Below, piece by piece: positions 36,788-45,507 of a DNA stretch of 64,000 nucleotides. The position numbers were made by a program, and so were the translations under genes. This DNA is from Streptomyces meridianus. GTDB lineage: Bacteria; Actinomycetota; Actinomycetes; Streptomycetales; Streptomycetaceae. How positions within the stretch are numbered: the first letter of the stretch is position 1; each line of letters begins with the position of its first letter. Location: positions 62,001 through 126,000 of the forward strand of contig NZ_JAMQGM010000014.1 of assembly GCF_023703325.1 (NCBI RefSeq), given 5' to 3'. Below the pieces are notes generated by a model. The model worked only from the letters and a program-made list of their open reading frames with translations, ran no database searches and had not been told where the DNA came from.

Positions 36788-36930
36788 CCGTGCCTCCTTG
36801 CTGTCGAGCTTCGCCAAACGAACTTGCCGGTCCGCCGAGTCTAGTGTTCCGCTCGTGGGCCCGGCGGGCGGGCCGTGCGATGTATGTCACGCAAACGGCT
36901 CAGCCCCGGCGGGGAACCTGCCGGGACGGA

Positions 36931-36968
36931 CGTGTGCCCGGCGCGGGAGGACCCACGCCGGGCACACG
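36931..36968 (-). terminator. Terminator hairpin of the xylFGH operon
   Basis: CGTGTGCCCGGCG and CGCCGGGCACACG pair perfectly over 13 bases around a 12-base loop, starting 10 bases after the xylH stop. Confidence 0.85.
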
Positions 36969-36977
36969 TCGTACGGG

Positions 36978-38258
36978 TCAGGCCCGGCCGGCCGTCTTCT
37001 GGGTCCGGCGCGAGACCGAGTCCAGGACCACGGCCGCGAGCAGGACGGCACCGGTGATCATGTACTGGATCTCACTGGCCATGCCCAGCAGGTTCAGACC
37101 CTGCATGATCGACTGGATCACCAGCATGCCGAGCAGGGCGGACCAGATCTTTCCGCGGCCTCCGAAGAGGCTGGTGCCTCCGATGACGGCCGCGGCGATC
37201 ACGTTCATCAGGACGTTTCCGGCCCCGAGGCTCTTCGTCGCGCCACCGGACTGGCTGGCGATGAACAGGCCGCCCACGACAGCCAGCGTGCCGGCGATCA
37301 TGAAAACGGTGATCCGCACGCGCTCCACGTTGATACCGGCCCGGCGGGCCGCTTCGGTGCTGCCGCCGCAGGCGAAGATCTGCCGACCGTATGAGGTCCG
37401 CCGGGAGACGAAGTCGGCGATCACCAGCACCGCGAGGAAGATCACCAGGGCGAGCGGCAGCCCGCGGGCCTGGTTGAGCTGGTAGGCGGCGGTGAAGGCG
37501 ACCAGTGCGAGCAGGCCGGTACGCAGGGCGACCTCGCTGAGCGGTCGGTACGGCAGGGACGCCTCCCTGCGGCGCCTGCTGTCGAGCAGCATCGACGCGA
37601 GGTAGCCGAGCACCGCCACGAGCGCCAGTCCGTAGGCGGCGGCGATGTCGTCGAAGAAGAAGTTGGTGAGCTGCTCCACCAGGCTGCCGCGGGGCGTGTT
37701 GATGGTGCCCTCGGAGCCCATCAGCCAGATCTGCAGGCCGCTCCAGCCCAGGAAACCGGCGAGGGTCACGACGAACGCGGGGACCCCGACCTTTGCGAAG
37801 AAGAAGCCGTGGACGGTTCCGATCGCCGCACCGGCGGCGACGGCGCACAGCACCGCAACGCCGTCGTCGATCCCGTGCACGGTGCTCAGTACGGCCCACA
37901 CGGCAGCACCGACGCCCGCGACCGACCCCACGGACAGGTCTATCTCGCCGAGCAGCAGGACGAACACGACGCCTACGGCCATGATCCCGGGGCCGGCGAT
38001 GTAGATGCCGATGTTGCTGAGGTTGTCGGGGGACAGGAAGCTGCTGTCCTGCGACTGGAAGATCACGGCGATCAGGATCAGCCCGAGGACCACCGGTATG
38101 GAGCCCAGTTCTCCGCCGCGGACCTTGCGCTTGAACTCGGTGACGTAGCCGCGGAAGCCCTGTTCGCGGACGAGCAGCCGGGGATCGGTGACCGGGGCGG
38201 GGGCGGCGCTGTCGTCGAGGGCCGGCGGGGTGTCCGTCTTCTTGACGGTGTCGGTCAT
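36978..38258 (-). CDS. xylH: Sugar ABC transporter permease, XylH type
   Basis: 426 residues from ATG 38258, overlapping the xylG stop by 4 bases (ATGA). It belongs to the ribose/xylose branch of permeases, with about 10-12 membrane segments: VVFVLLLGEIDLSVGSVAGVG is the family signature, then GFFFAKVGVPAFVVTLAGF and AAVIGGTSLFGGRGKIW. It forms the channel for a monosaccharide, by synteny xylose, together with XylG and XylF. The N-terminal 60 residues are a cytosolic charged leader. It is the last gene of the operon and is followed by a terminator. Confidence 0.9.
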   Translation of the reverse strand: MTDTVKKTDTPPALDDSAAPAPVTDPRLLVREQGFRGYVTEFKRKVRGGELGSIPVVLGLILIAVIFQSQDSSFLSPDNLSNIGIYIAGPGIMAVGVVFVLLLGEIDLSVGSVAGVGAAVWAVLSTVHGIDDGVAVLCAVAAGAAIGTVHGFFFAKVGVPAFVVTLAGFLGWSGLQIWLMGSEGTINTPRGSLVEQLTNFFFDDIAAAYGLALVAVLGYLASMLLDSRRRREASLPYRPLSEVALRTGLLALVAFTAAYQLNQARGLPLALVIFLAVLVIADFVSRRTSYGRQIFACGGSTEAARRAGINVERVRITVFMIAGTLAVVGGLFIASQSGGATKSLGAGNVLMNVIAAAVIGGTSLFGGRGKIWSALLGMLVIQSIMQGLNLLGMASEIQYMITGAVLLAAVVLDSVSRRTQKTAGRA

Positions 38259-39034
38259 GATGCCGCCTCCGCGGTGCGCTGCTGACGACGGGTCACGGCG
38301 TTGTCCGTGGCCCCGGTGATCGCGGCGATGATCTCCTCGTGGCTGGTCTCCTTCACGGGGAAGACGCCGTTGTTCCGTCCGAGCCGCAGGACGGCGACCG
38401 TGTCGGCGACGGCCTTCACATCGGCCATGTTGTGGCTGATGAGAATCACGCCGAGGCCTCGCTCGCGCAGCCGTTCCACCAGGTCCAGGACCTGGGCGGT
38501 CTGTTCGACTCCGAGGGCCGCGGTCGGCTCGTCGAGGATGACGACCTCGGGCTCGCCGATGAGGGCGCGGGCGATGGCCACGACCTGGCGCTGACCGCCG
38601 GACAGCGAGGCGATCGGGATGCGGACGCTGGGGATCCGGATGGACAGGGTGTCCAGCAGTTCCTTGGCGCGCTTCTCCATGGCGACCTCGTCGATGACCC
38701 CGCCGCGGCGCAGCTCGCGCCCCAGGAAGAGGTTGGCGACGACGTCGAGGTTGTCGCAGAGCGCGAGGTCCTGGTAGACGGTCGCGATGCCGAGGTCTTG
38801 GGCGTCGTGCGGCCGATTGATCTCGACCGGCCGGCCTTTCCACTCGACGGTTCCGTCATCGATGGGGTGGACCCCCGCCACCGTCTTGACGAGCGTCGAC
38901 TTCCCGGCACCGTTGTCGCCGACGAGGGCGACTACTTCTCCGGCACGGATCTCCAGATCGACATCGGTGAGCGCCTGGACGGCGCCGAACCGTTTGGAGA
39001 CCCCGCGCAACGCCAGCACGGGCGCAGCGGACAC
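38255..39034 (-). CDS. xylG: Sugar ABC transporter ATP-binding protein, XylG type (single domain)
   Basis: 259 residues from GTG 39034, which has AAGGAG 9 bases upstream; a longer frame would start inside that ribosome site. Walker A is GDNGAGKST, the Q loop VYQDLALCDNL, the signature SLSGGQRQVVAIARAL and Walker B VVILDEPTAALG. Most sugar ATPases of this class (XylG, RbsA, MglA) have two ATPase halves and about 500 residues; this one has one, so it must dimerise. It powers uptake through XylH. The 181-base gap before it holds a hairpin after xylF. Confidence 0.92.
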   Translation of the reverse strand: MSAAPVLALRGVSKRFGAVQALTDVDLEIRAGEVVALVGDNGAGKSTLVKTVAGVHPIDDGTVEWKGRPVEINRPHDAQDLGIATVYQDLALCDNLDVVANLFLGRELRRGGVIDEVAMEKRAKELLDTLSIRIPSVRIPIASLSGGQRQVVAIARALIGEPEVVILDEPTAALGVEQTAQVLDLVERLRERGLGVILISHNMADVKAVADTVAVLRLGRNNGVFPVKETSHEEIIAAITGATDNAVTRRQQRTAEAAS

Positions 39035-39178
39035 GTGAATCATCTCCTTCACCGCCTGACCGGCGGGGGTACCGCGCCGCGCGCGGTGAACGGGTTGGTG
39101 GCCCGCGGCAGTTGCCCGGGTAAAGGAGGCCGGACAGCTGCCGGGGTTCCGGCGGGACGGGCCGGATGGGCCGGCCGG

Positions 39179-39208
39179 GCGGGATCCCGGACCTGCCCGG
39201 GATCCCGC
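39179..39208 (-). terminator. Hairpin between xylF and xylG
   Basis: GCGGGATCCCGG and CCGGGATCCCGC pair perfectly over 12 bases with a 6-base loop, 8 bases after the xylF stop. As in many binding-protein operons it probably lets only part of transcription pass to xylGH, or protects the xylF message, so the binding protein is made in excess. Confidence 0.7.
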
Positions 39209-39215
39209 GGCGGGA

Positions 39216-40310
39216 CTACTTGATGCCGGCCTTCTTGCAGGCGTCGGCGAAGTCCTTCGTGCAGATCTGGTCCGCGGTGTAGACCTTGTCCTTGATGATC
39301 GTGTCCTTGATGTTGTCCTTGGTCACGATCGTCGCGGTGTAGAGCTTGGTCGGGATGCCCTTCTCGCTCTTGCTGTCGGCTTTCTGCGGGGTGAGCGAGG
39401 CAGGGTCGTCGCCGTTCAGCAGCTTCACCGCGATCTCGGCGGTGGTCTCCGCCTCGGGCTTGATGCCCTTGTAGACGGTGAAGGACTGCGTGCCGGCCAG
39501 GATCCGCTGCAGCCCGGCGAGTTCGGCGTCCTGGCCGCCCACCGGAACGCCCTTCACACCGGCCGACTTGAGGGCGGTGGCGATACCGCCCGCCATGCCG
39601 TCGTTCGCCGAGTAGACGGCGTCGAATCCGTCCTTGCCGAGGGAGCTGATGGCGGCGGCCATCTTCTTGTTGGCCTCGTCCGGCGACCAGTCCGGGATGT
39701 CCTGCTCGTAGACGATCTTCTTGACCTTGCCGTCGAGGACCGTGTGCGCGCCCTTCTTGAAGAGGCCGGCGTTCGGGTCGGTCGGCGAGCCGTTGATCAT
39801 CACGAGACGGCTGTCGGCGGCCTTGTCGCCGAGGGCTTCGAGCACGCCCTGGCCCTGGAGTTCACCGATCTTCTCGTTGTCGTAGGAGACGTACGCGGAG
39901 ACGTCGCCCTCGGCGAGCCGGTCGTAGGCGACGACCTTGACGCCCTTGGCGGCCGCGGCGTCGACCCAGGTCCGGGTGGCGGTGGCGTCGACCGCGTCCA
40001 GGATGATCACCTTGACGCCCTTGGTGATCAGGGCGTCGAACTGCTTCTTCTGCGTCTCGGCGTCCTGGCTGGCGTTGTTGTAGGCGACCTTGCAGTCCTT
40101 GCAGAGGGACTTGATCTTCCCCTCGATCAACGGCCGGTCGAACGTCTCGTAGCGCGTGGTCTTGTTCTCCGGAAGGAGAAGCCCGATGGTCTTGTTGTCG
40201 CTTCCGCCGTCGCCGGCGTTGTCGCTGCCGGCCTTGCCGCAGGCGGCTACGGACAGCGCCATCGAGACCGCGGCCGTACCGATGACGACTCGACGCATCG
40301 TTGCGTTCAT
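39216..40310 (-). CDS. xylF: Sugar-binding lipoprotein of ABC transporter, XylF type
   Basis: 364 residues from ATG 40310 with GGGAGGT 6 bases upstream. The signal peptide VVIGTAAVSMALSVAACGKA ends in the lipobox VAAC, so the mature protein is anchored outside the membrane by Cys. It is a type 1 periplasmic binding protein: KTIGLLLPENKTTRYETFD, VIILDAVDATATRTWVDAA, YDRLAEGDVSAYVSYDNE and YSANDGMAGGIATAL line the sugar cleft. Synteny with the S. coelicolor xylose operon suggests xylose as ligand. Expression is probably controlled by the ROK regulator encoded 121 bases upstream. Confidence 0.92.
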   Translation of the reverse strand: MNATMRRVVIGTAAVSMALSVAACGKAGSDNAGDGGSDNKTIGLLLPENKTTRYETFDRPLIEGKIKSLCKDCKVAYNNASQDAETQKKQFDALITKGVKVIILDAVDATATRTWVDAAAAKGVKVVAYDRLAEGDVSAYVSYDNEKIGELQGQGVLEALGDKAADSRLVMINGSPTDPNAGLFKKGAHTVLDGKVKKIVYEQDIPDWSPDEANKKMAAAISSLGKDGFDAVYSANDGMAGGIATALKSAGVKGVPVGGQDAELAGLQRILAGTQSFTVYKGIKPEAETTAEIAVKLLNGDDPASLTPQKADSKSEKGIPTKLYTATIVTKDNIKDTIIKDKVYTADQICTKDFADACKKAGIK

Positions 40311-40419
40311 GAGTGAAACCTCCCAGACGAGGCCGCGCCCCTGCGGCCGAGGTGGCTGGCAGTCAACTCGGCCCCGCACGGCACGTCAAGAAGTAAAACG
40401 TCATCGAGACGGCAACGGT

Positions 40420-40442
40420 GCCATTCGTTATCTAAATGAATG
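40420..40442. promoter_or_regulatory. Candidate ROK operator upstream of xylF
   Basis: GCCATTCGTT (40420-40429) begins a dyad CATTC-11 bases-GAATG (to 40442) that overlaps the last codons of rok7B7 and heads the 121-base gap before xylF. The same ten bases, GCCATTCGTT, occur at 41757-41766 in the rok upstream gap. The gap also holds the AT-richer stretch GTCAAGAAGTAAAACGTC, possibly the xylF promoter. Confidence 0.45.
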
Positions 40443-41670
40443 CAGGAGTCTTCCCGCGAAGGGATCCGTCGAGCAGGGTCGAGTCCCCCATCTCGCTGAG
40501 CACCAGAGCGAGTGCACCGAGTACCTCGGCCCGTCCACCCAGCGCCCCGGGGACCACCGAGAGCCTGCGGGCGGCGCTGGGGATCGCGTAGCGCGCGACC
40601 GAATCGCGGATCGGACCGAGGACGAGTTCCCCGGCGTCCGCGAGGTCGCCGCCGAGCACCACGCGGCTCGGGTTCAGCAGGTTGCACAGGTTCGCGACGC
40701 CGCTGCCGATGTGCCGACCCACGTCGCCGACGACCCGCCTGCAGCCGGGGTCTCCCTCACGGGCGAGGGAGACGACGCGCTCCATGGTGAGATCCGCACC
40801 GTGACTGGCCTGCAACAGCCCGAGGACGTACCGCGCGGCGGTGAACGTCTCGAGGCAGCCCCGGTTGCCGCAGCGGCACACCGGCCCCGACTCGTCAAGC
40901 GTGATGTGCCCGATCTCTCCGGCGGTCCCCCCGGGGCCCCGGTAGATGCGGCCGTTGATCACCAGGCCGGCACCGACACCACTGGCGACCTTGATGTACG
41001 CGAGGTCCTTGACGCCGCGACCGCTGCCCCAGACCAGCTCGCCGAGCGCGCCCAGGTTGGCGTCGTTGTCGACGTACACCGGAACGCCGAGCCGGCCGGC
41101 GAGCTCCTCGCGCGGGTTGATGCCGGTCCACCCCGGCAGGATGGCGGTTGAGCCGAGCGTGCCGGTCTCCACGTCGATCGGCCCGGGGACGCCGAGGCCG
41201 ACGCCGATGACCTTCTCCGCTCCCGCGCCCGTGCTCGCCACCAGTCGTTTGACCAGGCGTTCCGCCCGGTCGAAGCCCTGCGCGGCGGAGGCGTCGACAT
41301 CCAGCGGCTCGGCCTCCTCGGCGAGCACGTGGTGGGCGAGGTTCCCGACCGCGACCCGCAGGTGGGCATGGCCGAAGTCGACGCCGACGACGACGCCGGC
41401 GTCACCGCTGAGCGACACGCTCCGGGCGCGCCGCCCGCCGGCCGACGTGGGGGTGACCTCGACCGTTCCGCGGTCCTTGAGCTCACGGACGATGTTCGAG
41501 ACCGTCGCCGCCGACAGCCCGGTGGCGCGGGCGATCTCCGCCTGGGTGAGCGAGCCGACGAGCCGTACCGCGCGCACGACCCGCTCCAGGTTGGCCCGGT
41601 GCAGGGACGACTGCGATCCCGGAGTCTCCACCACGGTCTGATCACTCCCAGCAGGCCAGAAACGACGCAT
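40432..41670 (-). CDS. rok7B7: ROK-family transcriptional regulator, Rok7B7 orthologue
   Basis: 412 residues from ATG 41670. The N-terminal winged helix is LTQAEIARATGLSAATVSNIVRELKDRG cut here into LTQAEIARATGLSAATVSN and its following helix. The ROK sugar-kinase-like domain has GVDFGHAHLRVAVGNL, GVPGPIDVETG, GELVWGSGRGVKDL and the zinc-binding CRCGNRGCLE. In S. coelicolor Rok7B7 lies between xylFGH and the ngc operon and influences xylose uptake, carbon repression and antibiotic production. The same arrangement is seen here. Whether it binds a sugar phosphate is inferred only from the domain. Confidence 0.93.
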   Translation of the reverse strand: MRRFWPAGSDQTVVETPGSQSSLHRANLERVVRAVRLVGSLTQAEIARATGLSAATVSNIVRELKDRGTVEVTPTSAGGRRARSVSLSGDAGVVVGVDFGHAHLRVAVGNLAHHVLAEEAEPLDVDASAAQGFDRAERLVKRLVASTGAGAEKVIGVGLGVPGPIDVETGTLGSTAILPGWTGINPREELAGRLGVPVYVDNDANLGALGELVWGSGRGVKDLAYIKVASGVGAGLVINGRIYRGPGGTAGEIGHITLDESGPVCRCGNRGCLETFTAARYVLGLLQASHGADLTMERVVSLAREGDPGCRRVVGDVGRHIGSGVANLCNLLNPSRVVLGGDLADAGELVLGPIRDSVARYAIPSAARRLSVVPGALGGRAEVLGALALVLSEMGDSTLLDGSLRGKTPAFI

Positions 41671-41737
41671 CCGGGCCCCGGTGTGGCCCGCCGTCTACAA
41701 CATGTGAACTCTAAGCTCAGCCGTACAGACTGTCTCG

Positions 41738-41775
41738 CGTCAAGGGGTCGCGACGAGCCATTCGTTCGTCGAACG
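41738..41775 (-). promoter_or_regulatory. Candidate rok promoter and operator
   Basis: On the minus strand TTGACG (41743-41738) could be a -35 box of rok, with no strong -10 partner. Just upstream CGTTCG-T-CGAACG (41763-41775) is a perfect 6+1+6 dyad that overlaps GCCATTCGTT (41757-41766), the ten bases also found before xylF. A ROK dimer acting on its own gene and on xylF would fit. Confidence 0.42.
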
Positions 41776-41791
41776 CCTCCCCGCGGCGAAC

Positions 41792-41816
41792 GAGGCGGCC
41801 CCGTCGGGGCCGCCTC
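41792..41816 (-). terminator. Terminator hairpin of the ngcEFG operon
   Basis: GAGGCGGCCCC and GGGGCCGCCTC form a perfect 11-base-pair stem with a GTC loop, 20 bases after the ngcG stop and before the rok promoter. Confidence 0.85.
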
Positions 41817-41835
41817 GCCGGAAGACCGGGCACCG

Positions 41836-42762
41836 CTACTTCAGGGCGCCGGACGTCAGTCCCGCCTGGACCTGGCGCTGGAAGACGGTGTAGACGACCA
41901 GCACGGGAAGCGTCGCGATGGTCAGACCCGCGAACAGCCCCGACCAGTCGCCCTTGTACCCCTGGCTCACCGCGAGGGTCGCCAGGCCCTGCGTGAGGAG
42001 GGCCTTGTCGGGGTCCTCGGTGTTCAGGGCGATCGGCAGCAGGTACTGGTTCCACTGACCCAGAAAGTTGAAGATGCCGATGCTCACCAGCCCCGGCTTG
42101 GCCATGGGCAGCATGACCTGGAAGAAGACCCGTGCGTGCGAAGCCCCGTCGATCATGGCCGCCTCGGCGATGGCACCGGGCAGGGTGCGGAAGAACGCCG
42201 TCATGAAGAACGTGGTGAACGGCAGCGAGTAGGCGATGTAGGCCAGGATCAGGCCATGCGGCGTGCTGAGCAGGGAGAGGTTCTTCATCACGAAGAACAG
42301 CGGCACGATCGCCATGATGACCGGGAAGGTCATCCCCCCGACGAACAGGTAATAGATGAAACGGTTGCCGGGGAACTCGAAACGCGCCAGGACGTAGGCG
42401 GTCATCGAGCCCAGCAGCATCGTGCCGAGCACCGACGGGATCACCACGACCAGCGAGTTCAGGGTGTACTCGCCGATGTGGGCGCCGTTCCATGCGCGGA
42501 CCCAGTTTTCCCAGTTCAGCGAGGTGGGCAGCGACCACGGGCTCTCCAGGATCTGCCCGTCGGTCTTGAGCGAGCTCATGGCTGCCCAGAGCAGGGGGCC
42601 TGCGGCCATGCAAGCCCACAGGACGAGGAACCCCTGCGAGAAGACGCCGAGGGTCCGGCCTTCGCTCCGGGAGCCCGGGGACCTGCCCGCGGAGGCGCGC
42701 GACGCCGCCGGGACTCCCGCCGGGGTGGTACCGGACATCTCGGCCGGCTGTGCGGTGCTCAT
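41836..42762 (-). CDS. ngcG: Carbohydrate ABC transporter permease NgcG
   Basis: 308 residues from ATG 42762 with GGGGAGA 7 bases upstream. It is an MalG-type permease with 6 membrane segments. The coupling loop is EAAMIDGASHARVFFQVMLP, which contacts the ATPase, preceded by YSLPFTTFFMTAFFRTLP. The first 45 residues are a cytosolic Ser/Ala/Gly-rich tail. No ATPase gene is in the operon, so a shared ATPase such as MsiK is expected, as in other Streptomyces sugar systems. Substrate by synteny: N-acetylglucosamine, chitobiose or chitin oligosaccharides. Confidence 0.9.
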   Translation of the reverse strand: MSTAQPAEMSGTTPAGVPAASRASAGRSPGSRSEGRTLGVFSQGFLVLWACMAAGPLLWAAMSSLKTDGQILESPWSLPTSLNWENWVRAWNGAHIGEYTLNSLVVVIPSVLGTMLLGSMTAYVLARFEFPGNRFIYYLFVGGMTFPVIMAIVPLFFVMKNLSLLSTPHGLILAYIAYSLPFTTFFMTAFFRTLPGAIAEAAMIDGASHARVFFQVMLPMAKPGLVSIGIFNFLGQWNQYLLPIALNTEDPDKALLTQGLATLAVSQGYKGDWSGLFAGLTIATLPVLVVYTVFQRQVQAGLTSGALK

Positions 42763-42784
42763 CGTTGCGTTCTCCCCGCTCACG

Positions 42785-43801
42785 TCAGAACTCGATGCGG
42801 TCGCGACGACGGCCCAGCCCCATCGCCACCACTGCGAACAGCATGGTGACCAGGAGCAACGCGACACCGACAGCGGTGGCGTAGCCGGCCTGCCCGTCAC
42901 GGAACGCCTTGTTGTAGAGGTAGACGGGAAGCACCAGGGTGGAGTAATTCGGTCCGCCCTGGTTGACCGTCATGATGTGGACGTAGGCGAAGCACGTCTC
43001 GAGCGCCATGATGCCCGCGTAGACCCAGCCGGTCTGAACGGTGTCCCGGATCAACGGGAGGGTGATCCGGAAGAAGGTGGTCATCCGGCTCGCGCCGTCG
43101 AGCAGCACGGCCTCGTAGATGTCCCGGGGGATCGAGCCCATGGCGGCCGAGAACAGCACCACGTAGAAGCCCACGTTCGCCCACACCATCACCGCAAGCA
43201 CGCACGAGAGGGCCAGTCCGGGGTCGCCCAGCCAGTTCTGCTCGAGCGAGGACAGGCCGACCGCGTTCAGCACGCCGTTGAGCAGTCCGCCCTGCGGGTT
43301 GTAGATGTTGCCCCACAGGACCGCGATGATGGCGACGGACAGCACCTGCGGGAAGAAGTAAACAATCTTGTAGATGTGGGACCCGCGGACGCCGGCGGCA
43401 GCCTCGCCACGGGCGTGGCGACCGCCGACGTTGAGCATGAAGGCGAAGAACAGGCCGAGCCCGAGGGCCAGCAGCGGCAGGCAGACGAGCAGGACCAGGT
43501 TGTGGCCCAGCGCCTTCCAGAACAGACCGTCCTCGAGCAGCCTGCCGAAGTTGTCGAGGCCGATGAACGCGAAGTCGCTGCTGTAACCGGTCCAGTCGGT
43601 CAACGAGTAGTAGAACGTCTGGAAGAAGGGCGAGATGACGAAGACACCGTACAAGGCCAGCGGAAACGCCAGGAAGCCCGCAATGAAGCGGTACTTGACA
43701 AAGGTCCGGTAGTGCCGGGAGGCGGCGAAGCCGCCGACACCCGGACCCTTCGCCGTACCTGCCGTGGTCTCATCGGCCACTACACGGCTGTCAGTCGCCA
43801 T
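42785..43801 (-). CDS. ngcF: Carbohydrate ABC transporter permease NgcF
   Basis: 338 residues from ATG 43801. It is an MalF-type permease: the early helix GFLAFPLALYGVFVISPFFQ, the YSLTDWTGYSSDFAFIGL loop and the coupling loop EAVLLDGASRMTTFFRITLP. Two helices around HNLVLLVCLPLLALGLGLFF begin the permease domain. It pairs with NgcG to make the channel and sits between ngcE and ngcG with short gaps (47 and 22 bases). A 45-residue hydrophilic leader precedes the first helix. Confidence 0.9.
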   Translation of the reverse strand: MATDSRVVADETTAGTAKGPGVGGFAASRHYRTFVKYRFIAGFLAFPLALYGVFVISPFFQTFYYSLTDWTGYSSDFAFIGLDNFGRLLEDGLFWKALGHNLVLLVCLPLLALGLGLFFAFMLNVGGRHARGEAAAGVRGSHIYKIVYFFPQVLSVAIIAVLWGNIYNPQGGLLNGVLNAVGLSSLEQNWLGDPGLALSCVLAVMVWANVGFYVVLFSAAMGSIPRDIYEAVLLDGASRMTTFFRITLPLIRDTVQTGWVYAGIMALETCFAYVHIMTVNQGGPNYSTLVLPVYLYNKAFRDGQAGYATAVGVALLLVTMLFAVVAMGLGRRRDRIEF

Positions 43802-43848
43802 GCCCGCCCCGTTCCATGTTCGTCCTCCGACCGACCGGACCCCAGCCG

Positions 43849-45267
43849 TCAGCTGTGCTTGTACTTCTTGATCGAGTCGTCCTTGGCCGTCTCGTCGGCC
43901 GCCTTCTGGATGGCCGAGACGGCCTCCTTGGGCTTCATGCGGCCCGCCATCATCTCGGCGAGGATGCCGCCGATCTTCTCCTTGTCCAGGGTCTGGTACC
44001 AGTCCCGGATACGGGGATTGACCACGTTGTCGCCGGCGTCCTTCAGGGCCTGGCTCGACGACGCGAGGCCGGGCGGCAGGTCCATGCCGTCGGTGGCACC
44101 CTGGACACAGGTCAGCGACGAGACCAGCTCGGCGAAATTCTGCGCGGCCTTCTTGCTGAGCATGACGCGCAGCATTTCCAGGCCGCCCTCGACGTTCTTG
44201 GCCTGCTTCGGCACGATGAACGGCTCGTCCGCCTTCGCCCAGATGGTCTCGAACGGCATCTTGTCGGAGGAGTCGAGGCTCGACGGCGGCGCCATCGTCA
44301 CCTCGAAGTCCTTCGGTGTGGTGGCCTTGGCCTCGTTCTCCACCCAGGAACCGTTGGGGATGAACAGGGCCTTGCCCTTGGTCCACTGCGTCTGCGACTG
44401 AATGTGATCCAGGCCGGGGGTGCCCTTGAGGATGTACCCCTTGGCCTCCAGCTCGTAGTAGGCCTCGAAGGCCTTCAGGACGGCGTCGTGCTTCCAGGCG
44501 TTCGGCTCGAGGTTGTCGATCGCCTTGATGACGTCACTACCGCCGATCTTGGCGATGAACGGGTACAGGGCGAACGCGATGTAGTACGGGTACTTGCCCG
44601 CGTACGTCCAGCCCGCGATGCCCTTCTTCTTCGCCTTCGCGCAGAGGGCGAGCATCTCGTCCCAGGTCTTGGGATACTCCCAGCCGTTGTCCTCGAGGGT
44701 CTTCTTCGAATACCAGACACCGTAGGTGGTGAACGCGTAGTTCAGGCGGTAGCACTTGTCATCGCCGTACTGGCCCATCTCGATGGTGCCGGGCACGAGG
44801 ATGTCACGGACCTTCTTGTCCGGATCGTCGTACGACGGTGCGTCGAGGAGCGGCGTCAGATCGGCGATCTGGCCCTTGGCGATGAGGGTCGCGGCGTCCA
44901 TCGCCTTGGCACCGGAGTTGTCCACCAGGTCCGGCGGGGTGCCGCCGACCATCCGTGGCTGGAGCAGCGGCTGAATGTCCTGGGTCGCCTTGAGTTTGAC
45001 CGCGCCGTACTTCTTCTCGTAGTCCTTCGCCGCGTCCTTGGCGTACTGCGTGCCGAAGCCGCCGTCGAAGATGACCACTTCCAATCCGGCCTTCTCGTTC
45101 ACGCCGAACGGATTGGAATCGGTCTTCTTTCCCTTCTCGACCTTCCGGTCGTCGCCACCGGACGTGGCGCACGCACTGAGGGCGCTCATCGCCGGAACAG
45201 TAACGAGGCCGAGTGCCGCGGCCTTCTTGATCAGATCACGACGGCCGAATTCGGAGGTGGATCCCAT
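43849..45267 (-). CDS. ngcE: Chito-oligosaccharide/GlcNAc-binding lipoprotein NgcE
   Basis: 472 residues from ATG 45267. The N-terminus has an arginine pair (EFGRRDLIKKAAALG) then VPAMSALSACATSGG, a lipobox LSAC, so it may be a Tat-exported lipoprotein. It is a type 2 extracellular solute-binding protein: VVIFDGGFGTQYAKDAAKDY, QPRMVGGTPPDLVDNSG, YGVWYSKKTLEDNGWEYPKT and NGSWVENEAK. Orthologues bind N-acetylglucosamine and chitin oligosaccharides. It is the first gene of ngcEFG. A DasR-like site lies 225 bases upstream, fitting GlcNAc-dependent induction. Confidence 0.9.
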   Translation of the reverse strand: MGSTSEFGRRDLIKKAAALGLVTVPAMSALSACATSGGDDRKVEKGKKTDSNPFGVNEKAGLEVVIFDGGFGTQYAKDAAKDYEKKYGAVKLKATQDIQPLLQPRMVGGTPPDLVDNSGAKAMDAATLIAKGQIADLTPLLDAPSYDDPDKKVRDILVPGTIEMGQYGDDKCYRLNYAFTTYGVWYSKKTLEDNGWEYPKTWDEMLALCAKAKKKGIAGWTYAGKYPYYIAFALYPFIAKIGGSDVIKAIDNLEPNAWKHDAVLKAFEAYYELEAKGYILKGTPGLDHIQSQTQWTKGKALFIPNGSWVENEAKATTPKDFEVTMAPPSSLDSSDKMPFETIWAKADEPFIVPKQAKNVEGGLEMLRVMLSKKAAQNFAELVSSLTCVQGATDGMDLPPGLASSSQALKDAGDNVVNPRIRDWYQTLDKEKIGGILAEMMAGRMKPKEAVSAIQKAADETAKDDSIKKYKHS

Positions 45268-45491
45268 GCTCAAGTCCTCGCCCTCTCCAGGACTCAGGCG
45301 GTGTACCGGTCGCCCGGACTGAAGTCGCCTCCGGCGAAGGGCCCCGCCACCGCGGTCATTTGAAGCTGCGTAGTGCCTGGTGCTCCGGTTCGGGCCGGGC
45401 CGGCGCGGCAGTGGACACCATGAGCCCCTGCCGTCCCGCCCCCGATCTCCCCCCGGGTCCACGGCCCAGTCGCGCGGCCGCTCGGACGCCG

Positions 45492-45507
45492 ACAGGTATA
45501 GTCCACT
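45492..45507 (-). promoter_or_regulatory. Candidate DasR-responsive element (dre) upstream of ngcE
   Basis: On the minus strand AGTGGACTATACCTGT matches the dre consensus AGTGGTCTAGACCACT at 12 of 16 positions, with the GTGG-CTA-ACC core kept. DasR is the GlcNAc-responsive GntR repressor of chitin uptake and degradation in Streptomyces. The site is 225 bases before the ngcE start, in the gap that should hold its promoter. Confidence 0.6.

Noticed and set aside
33173..36844. A 1,223-codon open frame on the plus strand
   Set aside because: It is antisense to the permease and dxs genes, which have full family motifs and ribosome sites. Long antisense frames arise from very high third-position GC.
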